Shown: positions 26,180 through 36,200 of the stretch, one piece after another | Layout: each line of letters opens with the position of its first letter | Numbering within the stretch: position 1 is the stretch's first letter | Source: Betaproteobacteria bacterium | GTDB lineage: Bacteria > Pseudomonadota > Gammaproteobacteria > Burkholderiales > SG8-39 | NCBI GenBank assembly: GCA_016713125.1 | Contig: JADJPT010000012.1 | Coordinates: 73,891-137,890 of the forward strand | Direction: 5' to 3' | Length of the DNA: 64,000 nt | Made by a program: the position numbers and the translations under genes | Notes under the pieces: model-generated | Told to the model about the DNA's origin: nothing | The model's input: only the letters and a program-made list of their open reading frames with translations | Database searches by the model: none

Positions 26180-27694
26180 ATGCGCACCATCCTCGCCCTC
26201 GACCAGGGCACCACCAGTTCGCGCGCCGTGCTGTTCGACGAGGAAGGCCGCATCCTCGCCGGCGCGCAGCGCGAGATCCGCCAGATCTACCCGCAACCCG
26301 GCTGGGTCGAGCACGATCCGCGTGAACTGTGGGAAAGCCAGCGCGACACTGCGCGCGAGGCCCTCGAGAAAGCGGACGTGGGCGCCGAAGACGTGCTCGC
26401 CGCCGGCATCGCCAACCAGCGCGAGACCACCCTGGTGTGGGACCGGCAGACCGGCGAGCCGCTGTACAACGCCATCGTCTGGCAGGACCGGCGCACCGCC
26501 GCGCTGTGCGAGCAGTTGCGCGCTTCCGGCGTGGAGGAGACGGTGCGCGCCAGGACCGGCCTGGTCCTCGACCCGTACTTCAGCGCCACCAAGCTGGCCT
26601 GGATCCTCGACCACATCCCCGGCGCGCGCGAGCGCGGCGAGCGCGGCGAACTGGCCTTCGGCACCGTCGACACCTGGCTGGTGTGGAACCTGTCGCAGAG
26701 CAAGGTGCATGTCACCGATCCGTCCAACGCCTCGCGCACGCTGCTGTTCGACATCCACGCCGGCGACTGGGACGCCGAGCTGCTGCGCATCTTCCGCGTG
26801 CCGCGCGCCATGCTGCCCGACGTGCTCAGTTCCTCGCACGTGGTGGGCATGATCGCCCCCGAGATGCTCGGCGCACCGGTGCCCATCGCCGGCATCGCCG
26901 GCGACCAGCAGGCCGCGCTGTTCGGCCAGGGCTGCCACCGCGCCGGCATGGCCAAGAACACCTACGGCACCGGCTGCTTCATGCTGCTGCACACCGGCGC
27001 CGAGGCGCGCGCCTCGACCCACGGCCTGCTGACCACCGCCTGCGCGCAGACCGGCCGCAGCCGCGACTCGCGCGACGTGGCCAAGGAGTACGCGCTGGAG
27101 GGCAGCGTGTTCGTCGGCGGTGCGGTGGTGCAGTGGCTGCGCGACGAACTGGGCTTCTTCCGCTCGGCGCACGAGATCGAGGCACTGGCCGCCACCGTTC
27201 CCGACAACGGCGGGGTCTATGTGGTGCCGGCCTTCGCCGGCCTGGGCGCGCCGCACTGGGATCCGTTCGCGCGCGGCGCCATCGTCGGCCTGACGCGCGG
27301 CTCCAACCGCGCGCACATCGCGCGCGCGGCCATCGAGGCCATCGCCTTCCAGAGCGCCGACCTGCTGGAAGCCATGCAGAACGACGCCGGCGCCCCGCTC
27401 ACCGAACTGCGCGTCGACGGCGGCGCGGCGGCCAACGACCTGCTGATGCAGTTCCAGGCCGACCTGCTCGGCGTGCCGGTGCTGCGCCCGCGCGTGCTGG
27501 AGAGCACCGCGCTGGGCGCCGCGCACCTCGCCGGCCTGGCCATCGGCCTGTGGAACACGCCCGAGGACATGGCCGCGCAACGCCAGATCGAGCATCGCTT
27601 CACGCCGCAGATCGGGCGCTGGGACGCCATCGAGCGCACCGCGCGGTGGCGCGAGGCGGTGCGCCGCAGCCTGAAATGGGAAGAGCCGACCTGA
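26180..27694 (+). CDS. glpK: glycerol kinase
   Basis: A 504-residue cytosolic kinase making glycerol 3-phosphate from glycerol and ATP. It starts MRTILALDQGTTSSRAVLFD. The glycerol contacts are all present: NQRETT, LDPYFSATK and AGDQQAALFG. The C-terminal lobe has RVDGGAAANDLLMQFQADLL. The length equals the family norm (about 500). No strong ribosome site is seen before ATG 26180. It is divergent from the FGGY kinase/gpsA pair. A degraded palindrome at 26106-26119 is too weak to call an operator. Confidence 0.95.
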   Translation: MRTILALDQGTTSSRAVLFDEEGRILAGAQREIRQIYPQPGWVEHDPRELWESQRDTAREALEKADVGAEDVLAAGIANQRETTLVWDRQTGEPLYNAIVWQDRRTAALCEQLRASGVEETVRARTGLVLDPYFSATKLAWILDHIPGARERGERGELAFGTVDTWLVWNLSQSKVHVTDPSNASRTLLFDIHAGDWDAELLRIFRVPRAMLPDVLSSSHVVGMIAPEMLGAPVPIAGIAGDQQAALFGQGCHRAGMAKNTYGTGCFMLLHTGAEARASTHGLLTTACAQTGRSRDSRDVAKEYALEGSVFVGGAVVQWLRDELGFFRSAHEIEALAATVPDNGGVYVVPAFAGLGAPHWDPFARGAIVGLTRGSNRAHIARAAIEAIAFQSADLLEAMQNDAGAPLTELRVDGGAAANDLLMQFQADLLGVPVLRPRVLESTALGAAHLAGLAIGLWNTPEDMAAQRQIEHRFTPQIGRWDAIERTARWREAVRRSLKWEEPT

Positions 27695-27775
27695 GTCTGC
27701 CTCGGGCGCGGCGCCGCGCCCCATCGCTGGCACGCGCATTGCTCCGGATCGGGCACTTTTCCCAACGGAGTCACC

Positions 27776-28744
27776 ATGAAGCGCCACGCACTCGCCGTTT
27801 CCGCCGCCCTCTGCACAACGCTGCTCTGCTCCGCCGCCCTGGCGCAGACCTGGCCGACCCGGCCGATCCGCGTCATCGTGCCCTTCCCGCCCGGCGCGAC
27901 CATGGAATCGGTGGTGCGCATTCTCGCCGAACCGCTGACCAGGTCGCTGGGCCAGCCGATCATCGTCGAGAACCGTCCGGGCGCCGGCACGGTGATCGGC
28001 GTGGACGCCGCCGCCAAGTCGGCCGGCGACGGCTACACCTTCGTCTCGGTGGCCAACAGCTTCACGGTCAACGTCACGCTGGTGCCGAAGCTGCCTTACG
28101 ACGCGCTGAAGGACCTGCAGCCGGTGGGCCTGATGGCCAAGACCGCGAACGTGCTGGTGGCCCACCCCAGCGTGCCGGCCAACACGCTGAAGGAACTGGT
28201 CGAGTACGTGAAGAAGAATCCGGGCAAGCTCAGCTATGCCTCGTTCGGCAACGGCACCACGGCGCATTTGGCCGGCGAGATGTTCAAGAAGCAGGCCGGG
28301 CTGTTCATCGTGCACATCCCCTACCGCGGCCTGGCCCCGGCGATGGCGGACGTGATCGGCGGCCAGGTCAACATGATGTTCACCAACCTGCCCGAGGCCG
28401 TGCCGCAGATCGCCGCCGGCAAGCTCAAGGCCTACGGCACCACCTACCTCACGCGCGCCGCGCTGGCGCCCGGCCTGCCGACGCTGAACGAGCAGGGCTA
28501 CACCGGCTTCTACACGGATTCCTGGTACGGGCTGCTGGCCCCGGCCGGGGTGCCGAAGGAGATCGTCGCGCGCATGAACGCCGAACTGAACAAGGCCATC
28601 AACCTGCCGGCCACCTACGACACGCTGGTCAAGCGCGGCCTCGATCCGATCCCGGGCACGCCCGAGAAGATGGGCGAGCACCTGCGCGCCGAGATCGCCA
28701 AGTACGCGAAGATCGTCAAGGACGCCAACATCAAAATCGACTGA
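27776..28744 (+). CDS. Bug/TctC periplasmic substrate-binding receptor, orphan
   Basis: A 322-residue secreted receptor with a signal peptide (MKRHALAVSAALCTTLLCSA, then ALA before QTWPTRPIRV). The mature start and PFPPGATMESVVRILAEPLT are typical of the Bug family, as are GNGTTAHLAGEMFKKQAGLF and VPYRG-like HIPYRGLAPAMADVIGGQVN. GGAG precedes ATG 27776. It follows glpK by 81 bases, but no TctA/TctB genes accompany it, as is usual for the many orphan Bug receptors of Burkholderiales. The ligand is unknown; some orphans act in sensing rather than uptake. Confidence 0.88.
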   Translation: MKRHALAVSAALCTTLLCSAALAQTWPTRPIRVIVPFPPGATMESVVRILAEPLTRSLGQPIIVENRPGAGTVIGVDAAAKSAGDGYTFVSVANSFTVNVTLVPKLPYDALKDLQPVGLMAKTANVLVAHPSVPANTLKELVEYVKKNPGKLSYASFGNGTTAHLAGEMFKKQAGLFIVHIPYRGLAPAMADVIGGQVNMMFTNLPEAVPQIAAGKLKAYGTTYLTRAALAPGLPTLNEQGYTGFYTDSWYGLLAPAGVPKEIVARMNAELNKAINLPATYDTLVKRGLDPIPGTPEKMGEHLRAEIAKYAKIVKDANIKID

Positions 28745-28784
28745 GCGTCGTCCCGCCGGCCCTGCAATACTGCAACTTTTCGGC

Positions 28785-28811
28785 CGAACCCCGCGCCGAC
28801 AGCGGGGTTCG
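28785..28811. terminator. bidirectional hairpin between convergent genes
   Basis: A perfect 10-bp stem (28785-28794 with 28802-28811, loop of 7) in the 105-base gap between the orphan receptor stop and the CoA-transferase-like stop. Neither side has a strong T-run. Confidence 0.5.
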
Positions 28812-28849
28812 AGGCGAAATACTGCCACTGGTCGCGGCTTGCGGGAGGC

Positions 28850-29584
28850 TCAGGCCGCCGCCTGCACGCCCCACACGCGGCGCGCGGACTCCGGGTAGTT
28901 GACGGCGATCTCCTGCGCCACCGGGCCGCGCAGCAGTTCGAGTTCGATCGCCTCGGGCGCCGGGGTCTCCGGCACCGTGGCGGGCGCATCGTAATCGAAG
29001 CCGGTGTTGGCGCGGATCTCTTCGGCCGTATGCCCCGGGTGCACGCTCTCCAGGCGGAAGCGTTGCGCCTCCTTCTGCCAGGCGAACAGCGCGCGGCCGG
29101 TGAGCAGGGCCTGCGGGCCGCCGGCGCGCCACACGCCGGGCGGGCTCACGCCGGGCGCCGAGATGAAATCGACCTTCGGCACCAGCACGCGCGCGCTGTG
29201 CTCCTCGCGGAACAGGATGGTGCGCTTCGCGGTGAAGTACATGAAGGCCGAACCGAACGAACCGGGAAAACGCGCCTCGACTTGCGGGTAGGTGCCGGTG
29301 CCGACCAGGTTGATGTTGGCCTGGCCGTCGATCTGCGCCCCACCGAGGAAGAACACGTCGATGCGGCCCTGCCCGGCCAGGTCGAACAGCTCGCGCGAGC
29401 CGTCGGAGAACGGGTTGCCGCGGCGCTTCTGCAGCAGCGACAGGCGCGGCTTGCCGTAGCGTGCGCGCAGCAGCAGGCAGGCCGCCGCCGGCATCGGCGA
29501 GGCCGCGCCCACCGCCACGTGGCCGGCGTCGCCGATCAGGCGCGCGAACACGCTGATCAGCAGTTCCTCGTTGCCGTAACTCAT
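28850..29584 (-). CDS. CoA-transferase family I, beta-like subunit
   Basis: A 244-residue subunit of the 3-ketoacid/glutaconate CoA-transferase superfamily. It shows HVAVGAASPMPAAACLLLRA (about 22-41) and FFLGGAQIDGQANINLVGTG (about 78-97), typical of beta subunits. The usual catalytic Glu (as in SENG of SCOT-type enzymes) is not obvious: the matching stretch reads PRLSLLQKRRGNPF. IpdAB-type members of this fold also lack that Glu and act as hydrolases, so transferase activity is not assured. The start ATG overlaps the cyclase stop by four bases (ATGA). The alpha partner is at 30844-31692, on the other side of the cyclase. Confidence 0.75.
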   Translation of the reverse strand: MSYGNEELLISVFARLIGDAGHVAVGAASPMPAAACLLLRARYGKPRLSLLQKRRGNPFSDGSRELFDLAGQGRIDVFFLGGAQIDGQANINLVGTGTYPQVEARFPGSFGSAFMYFTAKRTILFREEHSARVLVPKVDFISAPGVSPPGVWRAGGPQALLTGRALFAWQKEAQRFRLESVHPGHTAEEIRANTGFDYDAPATVPETPAPEAIELELLRGPVAQEIAVNYPESARRVWGVQAAA

Positions 29585-30826
29585 GCGCCGGCCTGCCGCG
29601 CATCGACCAGCAGGCGCGCGACGCGCAGCTGTCCGCGCTTGCCCTTGGCTTCCGATTCCTCCACGGCGCCGAAGCGGAACGCGCCCGACGCCTCCTGCAT
29701 CACCGTCTCGCTCACCACGATCTCCCCCTTGCCCGCCAGGCTCTCGATGCGCTTGGCGGTATTGACGGTATCACCGATCACATCGTACTGACGCGTCTCG
29801 CTGGCGCCCAACATGCCCTCCATGAGCTGGCCGGCATGCACGCCCATGCCGACCGCGATGCCCAGCTGCGCGAGCCCCGGCTGCAGGCGCTCGCGCAGCG
29901 CGGCGGCGGCGGACAGCGCGTCGGCGGAGTGCGCGAACAGCGCCATCACCTCGTCGCCGGTGAACTTGTACTTCAGCGCATGGTGCAGGTGCAGGATCTC
30001 CTCGGCGCCCTGGTACAGGTCGTTGACGAACGCCGCCACCGTCTCCGGGCTCTGCGTTTCGCTCCAGGCGGTGAAGCCGCGCACGTCCATGAACATCACC
30101 GCGCGGCGCTCGCGGCGCAGGCGCAGGCGCTGCGGGTCGTCGATGCTCGGCCAGCAGGGTATGCCCCAGCAGCCACTGCGAGTACTGCTTCAACTGGCGC
30201 GAGAGCACGCGCAGCGAATCGAGATAGCGCGCGGCGCCGACCTCGGCCACCCCGGCGATCAGGCCGAGCAGCAGCATGGTCAGCGCGACGAAGCGATGGC
30301 CGGTCGAGGCGAGGAACTCCTGCAGCGGCTGGCGCGCCAGCAGGTGCACTTCGAGCACCACGTACATCACGAACACCGTGATCGAACGCGTCACGGCGAT
30401 GCCGGCCAGCGCCATGGCGCGCAGCGGCTGCGAGCGCGTCAGCGCCGCGGCCTGCAGCAGGCCGATGGCCAGCGAGAAGATCCAGTAGGCCCAGTGCTGC
30501 GGCCCGGCGAAGAAACGCATGCCCTCGACCAGCACCTCGATCGCCGTGTAGACCGCGGGACCGCACAGGTTGGCAAGCACGATGCGCGTGCGGCTGGCCG
30601 AGGCCCAGAACGCCAGCGCGGCGCCCTGCACCAGGCCGCCGAGCAGGATGGCGTACAGGTCCGGCGCGACGAAATAGCGCGCCGGACCCTCGGCGAACAG
30701 TTCGGTCAGGATGTTCAGCAGCGGGAAATGCAGCGCGTTCTCGAACAGCGCGCGCAGGTAGCGCTCGGTGGCCGAGCCTTCGATGCGCCCTTCCAGTCGC
30801 GCCTGCTGCAGGGGAGCCGCCGCCAA
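29581..30826 (-). CDS. membrane-bound class III adenylate/guanylate cyclase, one frameshift
   Basis: The N-terminal frame (from 30826) has about six membrane segments (LLGGLVQGAALAFWASASRT, WAYWIFSLAIGLLQAAALTR, FVALTMLLLGLIAGVAEVG). The second frame holds the catalytic domain: VMFMDVRGFTAWSETQSPE with the metal Asp, LKYKFTGDEVMALFAHSAD with the second Asp, VGMGVHAGQLMEGMLG and YDVIGDTVNTAKRIESLAG. The frames join near 30148, where one base is extra or two are missing, giving about 414 residues. It makes a cyclic nucleotide at the membrane. It lies 17 bases after the alpha CoA-transferase gene and overlaps the beta gene by 4, so the three are co-transcribed. Such an insertion between subunits is odd. 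Confidence 0.8.
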
Positions 30827-30843
30827 GCCGGGACCCGCCGGTA

Positions 30844-31692
30844 TCAGGCCGTGACGGCGGCGCGACGCAGCACGAACTCGTCGAGATACTTCTGAAAGCC
30901 CTCGCGCGTCTTCGCCGCCCTGGCGTACACCGCCAGGTGGGCGTCGTCGATGCCGTAGGCGCCGAGCACGCCCATCGGCCAGGCGCCGCGCTCGGCGCGC
31001 GCCACGCCGCTCACGTACACCGAAGAGAGCACGCCGGGGGCGAGCATCTCGTCCTCGAGCATGTCGCCGGGCTTCAGCTCTTCATAGGTCACGAAGCACT
31101 GCTTCGAGGCATGCGCGATGGTCACCAGCTCGCGGCGCCGGCCCAGCCAGACGTTGCCGGCCTCGTCGGCCCAGCGCGCATGGAACAGCGCCACGTCGGG
31201 CGAGATCGCCTGCGCGAGCAGGATCGGATCCTCCTCGCCGGCGTAGGGGTTGTGGATGGTCTTCCAGTCGGGCCGGTGCCTGACCAGGTCCGAACCCAGC
31301 ACGCCGCGCAGCGGCATGAAGGGCACGCCCTTCTCGGCGGCCTGCAGGCCGGCGTGCACCATCGGACAGGTGGCATCCACCATCCTGATCTCGCCTTTCT
31401 GCACCGCCTCGGTGAAGCGCGGCGCCATGCCGGCCTCGCCCAGCGACACCGCCGAGGTCTCGACCTCGCGCACGCAGCCGGCGCCGATCAACAGGTCGGC
31501 GCACATGCCTAGCACCGGCACGCCGAGCAGTCTGAGATTCTTCGCGCGGCGGCGCACCAGCGCGCGCACCACTTCCATCGCGGCCAGCGAGTAATCCGGC
31601 GGCAGGGCGACGAAGGCGCCGTCCGGAATCTGCGCGGCGATGGCGTCGGCGTTCGGATAGCTCGCGGTGATGTTGGAACTCAGCGAAGTCAT
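30844..31692 (-). CDS. CoA-transferase family I, alpha-like subunit
   Basis: A 282-residue alpha subunit. Typical stretches are IPDGAFVALPPDYSLAAMEV, LRLLGVPVLGMCADLLIGAG and YAGEEDPILLAQAISPDVAL, followed by HARWADEAGNVWLGRRRELV. With the beta-like subunit at 28850-29584 it would form a heteromeric CoA-transferase or CoA-ester hydrolase; the acid it handles is unknown. AGAGGAG precedes ATG 31692. It follows tldD by 15 bases, so it may be part of a longer minus-strand transcript. Confidence 0.75.
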   Translation of the reverse strand: MTSLSSNITASYPNADAIAAQIPDGAFVALPPDYSLAAMEVVRALVRRRAKNLRLLGVPVLGMCADLLIGAGCVREVETSAVSLGEAGMAPRFTEAVQKGEIRMVDATCPMVHAGLQAAEKGVPFMPLRGVLGSDLVRHRPDWKTIHNPYAGEEDPILLAQAISPDVALFHARWADEAGNVWLGRRRELVTIAHASKQCFVTYEELKPGDMLEDEMLAPGVLSSVYVSGVARAERGAWPMGVLGAYGIDDAHLAVYARAAKTREGFQKYLDEFVLRRAAVTA

Positions 31693-31707
31693 GTGCGGTG
31701 CTCCTCT

Positions 31708-33168
31708 TCAGCCCGTTCCACCCACGGTCAGCCCGTCGATGCGCAGCGTCGGCTGGCCGACGCCCACCGGCACGCTCTGGCCTTCCTTGCCGCAGGTGCC
31801 CACGCCCGAATCGAGCGCCATGTCGTTGCCGATCATGGCCACGCGCGTCAGCGCGTCCGGGCCGTTGCCGATCAGCGTCGCGCCCTTGACCGGGTGGGTG
31901 ACCTTGCCGTTCTCGATCATGTAGGCCTCGGCCGCCGAGAACACGAACTTGCCGTTGGTGATGTCCACCTGCCCGCCGCCGAAGTTCACCGCGTACAGGC
32001 CCTTCTTCACCGAGCGCAGGATTTCCTGCGGGTCGTGGTTGCCGCCCAGCATCACGGTGTTGGTCATGCGCGGCAGCGTCAGGTGGGCGAACGATTCGCG
32101 CCGGCCGTTGCCGGTCACCGGCATCTTCATCAGGCGCGCGTTCAGGCTGTCCTGGATGTAGCCGCGCAGCACCCCGTCCTCGATCAGCACGGTGCGCTGC
32201 GTCGGGTTGCCCTCGTCGTCGATCGACAGCGAGCCGCGGCGATCCGGCAGCGTGCCGTCGTCGACCACGGTGACGCCCTTCGCGGCCACGCGCTCGCCGA
32301 TGCGCCCCGAGAAGGCCGAGCTGCCCTTGCGGTTGAAGTCGCCCTCCAGGCCGTGGCCGATCGCCTCGTGCAGCAGGATGCCCGGCCAGCCCGGCCCGAG
32401 CACGACCGGCATGGTGCCCGCCGGCGCCGGCCTGGCGGCCAGGTTCACCAGCGCCTGCGAGACGGCCTGCCCGGCGTACTCGGCCAGTTTGGCGTCGGTG
32501 AACATCGCGTAGTCGGTGCGTCCGCCGCCGCCGGAGGAACCGGATTCGCGTCGGCCGTCCTGCTCGGCGATCACCTGCACCGAGCAGCGCACCAGCGGAC
32601 GCACGTCGGCGGCCAGCACGCCGTCCGAGCGCGCCACCAGCACCACCTCGTATTCGCCGCCCAGGCTGGCCATCACCTGGGTGACGCGCGGGTCGAGGGC
32701 GCGGCACATCTTCTCCAGGCGCTCGAGCATGGCGACCTTGGCCTCGGAGGGCAGCGACTGCAGCGGGTCGACCGGCGCATAGCGCGGCACCTGCACGCGC
32801 AGGCGGCCGGCTCCGGGGGCCGCGACGCTCTTCGACTGCCCGGCGCGCGCGATGGCGCGCGTCGCCAGCGCCGCGTCGTTGAGCGCGGCCAGGCTGATGT
32901 CGTCGGAATATGCGAAGGCGGTCTTCTCGCCGGAGATCGCGCGCACCCCCACACCCTGCTCGATGTTGAAGCTGCCGGACTTGACGATGCCTTCCTCGAG
33001 GCTCCAGCCCTCGCTGCGCGTGTACTGGAAGTACAGATCGGCGTAATCGATGCGGTGCGCGTGCAGCGCGCCGAACACGTCGGCGAGCCGGCCCGGCTCG
33101 AGGTCGTAGGGCGCGAGCAGGCAGGATTCGGCGGTGGCGAGCAGGGTCTGCTGGGACGGCATGGGCAT
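31708..33168 (-). CDS. tldD: metalloprotease TldD
   Basis: About 486 residues (E. coli TldD 481). The zinc motif reads LLHEAIGHGLEGDFNRKGSS, with HEAIGH holding the His ligands and Glu; a third ligand Cys is in GVGTCGKEGQSVPVG near the end. With its homologue PmbA/TldE it forms a protease that in E. coli acts on antitoxin CcdA and microcin B17 precursor. MPMPSQQTLLATAE from 33168 is chosen; an in-frame upstream ATG at 33237 gives an unlikely extension. The ribosome site is weak. In many betaproteobacteria a nitrilase gene sits between tldD and the YhdP gene; here it is absent. Confidence 0.92.
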   Translation of the reverse strand: MPMPSQQTLLATAESCLLAPYDLEPGRLADVFGALHAHRIDYADLYFQYTRSEGWSLEEGIVKSGSFNIEQGVGVRAISGEKTAFAYSDDISLAALNDAALATRAIARAGQSKSVAAPGAGRLRVQVPRYAPVDPLQSLPSEAKVAMLERLEKMCRALDPRVTQVMASLGGEYEVVLVARSDGVLAADVRPLVRCSVQVIAEQDGRRESGSSGGGGRTDYAMFTDAKLAEYAGQAVSQALVNLAARPAPAGTMPVVLGPGWPGILLHEAIGHGLEGDFNRKGSSAFSGRIGERVAAKGVTVVDDGTLPDRRGSLSIDDEGNPTQRTVLIEDGVLRGYIQDSLNARLMKMPVTGNGRRESFAHLTLPRMTNTVMLGGNHDPQEILRSVKKGLYAVNFGGGQVDITNGKFVFSAAEAYMIENGKVTHPVKGATLIGNGPDALTRVAMIGNDMALDSGVGTCGKEGQSVPVGVGQPTLRIDGLTVGGTG

Positions 33169-33252
33169 TGGATTCAGACGAGGAAGCAGAGAGGCATCAT
33201 AACAAACGGGGCGCGCACGCCGCGCTGCGCAGTCCACGCTTCGCGCAAGGTC

Positions 33253-36200
33253 TCAGCGCGGCGGAGCCTGCGGTCCGGAGGGCGGCGGTCCCTCGGGCTG
33301 GCTGGAGGCGCCCGAGACCTTGGCGACCTTGGGATCGGTCCAGGTGCCGGTCAGCGCGTAATCGAAGGCAAAGATCTGCCCGAGCGGGTTCTTGAACATG
33401 CGCTGCGCGATCATGGTCGCCACGCCGGCCACCGGATTGAGCAGCCCCACCACCGTCGAGGCCGTGTCGCCCAGCTGCGGCACCACGCGCACATGCAGGT
33501 TCTGCGTCTCGCGCGCCAGGTCGGTCTCGCCGTCGATGTCGACTTCGGCGGCCGGGCCGCGCATCTTGAAATCCTTGGTGCGCATCACGCCCTTGTCGAT
33601 ATGCATGGAGCTGGTAATGCGGTCGAAGGCGAAGCCCTTGGAGAACACGTCGCGGAAATCCAGCGCGATGCGCCGCGGCAGCATCTGCATGCTCATCAGC
33701 GCCACCAGCTTGCCGATGCCCGGCTCGATCTCGAGGAACTGGCCGTTCTCGGCCTGCAGGGAAAGATCGCCGGACAGGCTGGGATAGTCGAGGCCCAGCG
33801 GATCGCCGTTCCAGTTCAGGCGCCCCGACAGCTTGGCGGTGCCGCCCTTCACCGTGTCCTTGGAGCCCAGGCGGTCCAGGTATTTGCCGGCGTCGTTGAC
33901 CTCGAGGGCGAAATCGAGCGCGGTGCGCGCCGGCGTCGCCGCGGCGCCCGACCCGCCCACCGTCCACAGCCCCTTGCCGGTCAGCGAGGCTTCCGGGTTG
34001 AGGCTGGCCAGGCGCTCGATGCGCCAGTTGCTGCCCTCGGGCTGCGCCACCACCTCGACGCGGCCGAACTGCTTGCCGCGATAGTTGAAGCGCTCGGCCA
34101 CCAGATCGACGGCCGGGTAATCCTTGGTGCCGCCGGCCGCGGCGGCACGCGCGCCCGGCGCATCCGGCGGCGGAGTGAAATAACTCAGTCGCGCGGTCAG
34201 CCGGCCGCGCCCTTCGCTGCGGTAGCCGATGTCGCCCGACATCTCGGAGGCGGTCATGCTGGCCTGCCAGCCGCGCGCGTCGGCACCGGCGCGCAGGGCC
34301 AGGTTGCTGATGCGCTTGCCGTAGACGTCCAGCGATCCCAGGCGCAGGTCGAAGCTCGCGGTGGCGGGCGCGGCGGTCGGTGGCGTCGCCGCCGCCGGGG
34401 CCGTCACGGCAGCCGGGGCCGCCGGAGTCGTCGCCGCTGCGGCCGCCGTCCCGCCGGACAAATCGGCCGCCGTCAGCAGCGGCAACCAGGCGTCCAGGTT
34501 CAGCGACGGCAGGCTGCCCGACAGCAGCAGGCCGTTACGTTCGGGCAGGCGCGCCGCCTGGTTGAGTCCCACGCCGGTGCGCTGCACCACCGTCGCGGCG
34601 CCCTCGCGCCGGCGCTGAAACTCGGCGCTCAGGCTGCGGCCGGCGACGCCGGCGCACCAGGCACGCCGACGCCGCCCACCGACAGGCTGATGCGATCGCC
34701 GTTCTCCTCGGGAACGATCTCGACGCGCAGCGGCAGCGCTTCCTGCGCCGGCTTGGCCAGCGGCGCGGGCAGTTCGCTCGCCACGCCGCGCAGGCTGGAT
34801 TCGAACACCACGCGCGTGTTGCGGCCGCGCGATTGCAGCGTCGCCGCGTACGGCGCGCCGCCGCTCAGGTAACGCTTCCAGGGATGGTCGAAGTAGCCGC
34901 GCATGCCGGCCACGGTCGCCTCGCCGCGCGCGTTGATCAGCAGCCCGCCTTCCGGGCGCGAACCGCCGGAGACGTTCACCGTGCCGCCGAACAGGCTGCC
35001 GCGCACGTCGCGCACCGCGAGCGTGCTCTCGGTGAACTCGATGCGACCGGCGGCGCGCTCGATCTGCGGCAGGCGGCTGTCCACGGTCAGCGTGTTGGCT
35101 GCGAACTGGTAGGCGCCGGCCAATCGCGGTTTGGCGGCGCCCTCCAGCGGCAGGTCGAGCTTGAGCCGCAGCTGCCCGCGCCCCGCGGCCTGCATGCCGT
35201 CGGTGGCGCCGTCTATCATCTGGCGCACCGGGCTCTGCTGCACATAGCGCAGGAAATCGCCGGTCGGGCCCTCGGCCGTGCCGCTCAGCGCGAGTTCGGC
35301 ATTGGCCTTGCCCAGCCTGGGCAGACTGACGCGCACGCCCGAAAGCGCCGCGCCGAGGATGCGACCCTTGCGGCCGACGATTTCCATGCGGTCGCGCTCG
35401 AACAGCAGGTCGGCCTCGATGCCTTCGATCCTCGGCCAGCCTTCGACGTAATCGAGCAGGCCGTTGGAAACTTTGGCCGCGACCTGGAACTGCCCCTTGG
35501 CCGGATCGATGAACGGAAAATCCTTCAGATCGCCCCGCAGGCGCAGGCGCACGTCACTGGCCGATCCGCCCAGCACCGCGCGCCCCAGCCAGCCGCGCGT
35601 GGCGGTGCCGGACGCAAAGGGCATGTATTTCCAGATATTGCGCGCATCGGCGCGCGCCAGCTGCGCCGACAGGTCGATGGTGCCGGGCCCGCTGCCGGTC
35701 CAGGTGTAGCGGCCGAAGGCGCTGCCCGCCAGGTCCGGATTGGAGAATGCGAGATTGGCCAGGTTGAACTGCAGCGGCAGGCCGCCGGCCCCGGCGCCGA
35801 CCTCCCAGCCCACCTGCCCGACCAGGGAATCGAGCCTGATGCGCGGCTCCGGAAACACCTTGGGCAGGTCGAATTCGGACTTCTGCGCCGACAGGTAGAG
35901 CGTGCCCCTGCGTTCGGTGGCGTCCAGCGAACCGGTCAGGCCGGCGAAACCCGGAATGCGGCCCCAGGGATTCATCGCCAGGTCGGCGAAGCGCGTGCGC
36001 GCCGTATAGGCGCTCGGTTGCGCGGGCTCGCCGCGCCAGTCCACTTTGGCCTCGAACAGCCTGCCCTGCGGCGCGAGCTCGGCCAGCCGCGCACGCAGTT
36101 CGGCCGGGAACGGCAGGGCCTCGGCCACCAGCGCCAGCGGCGCGAACTCGAGCAGGTTGGCGCTGAACGAGCCCTTCATCAGCGCACCGCCGGCCGGATG

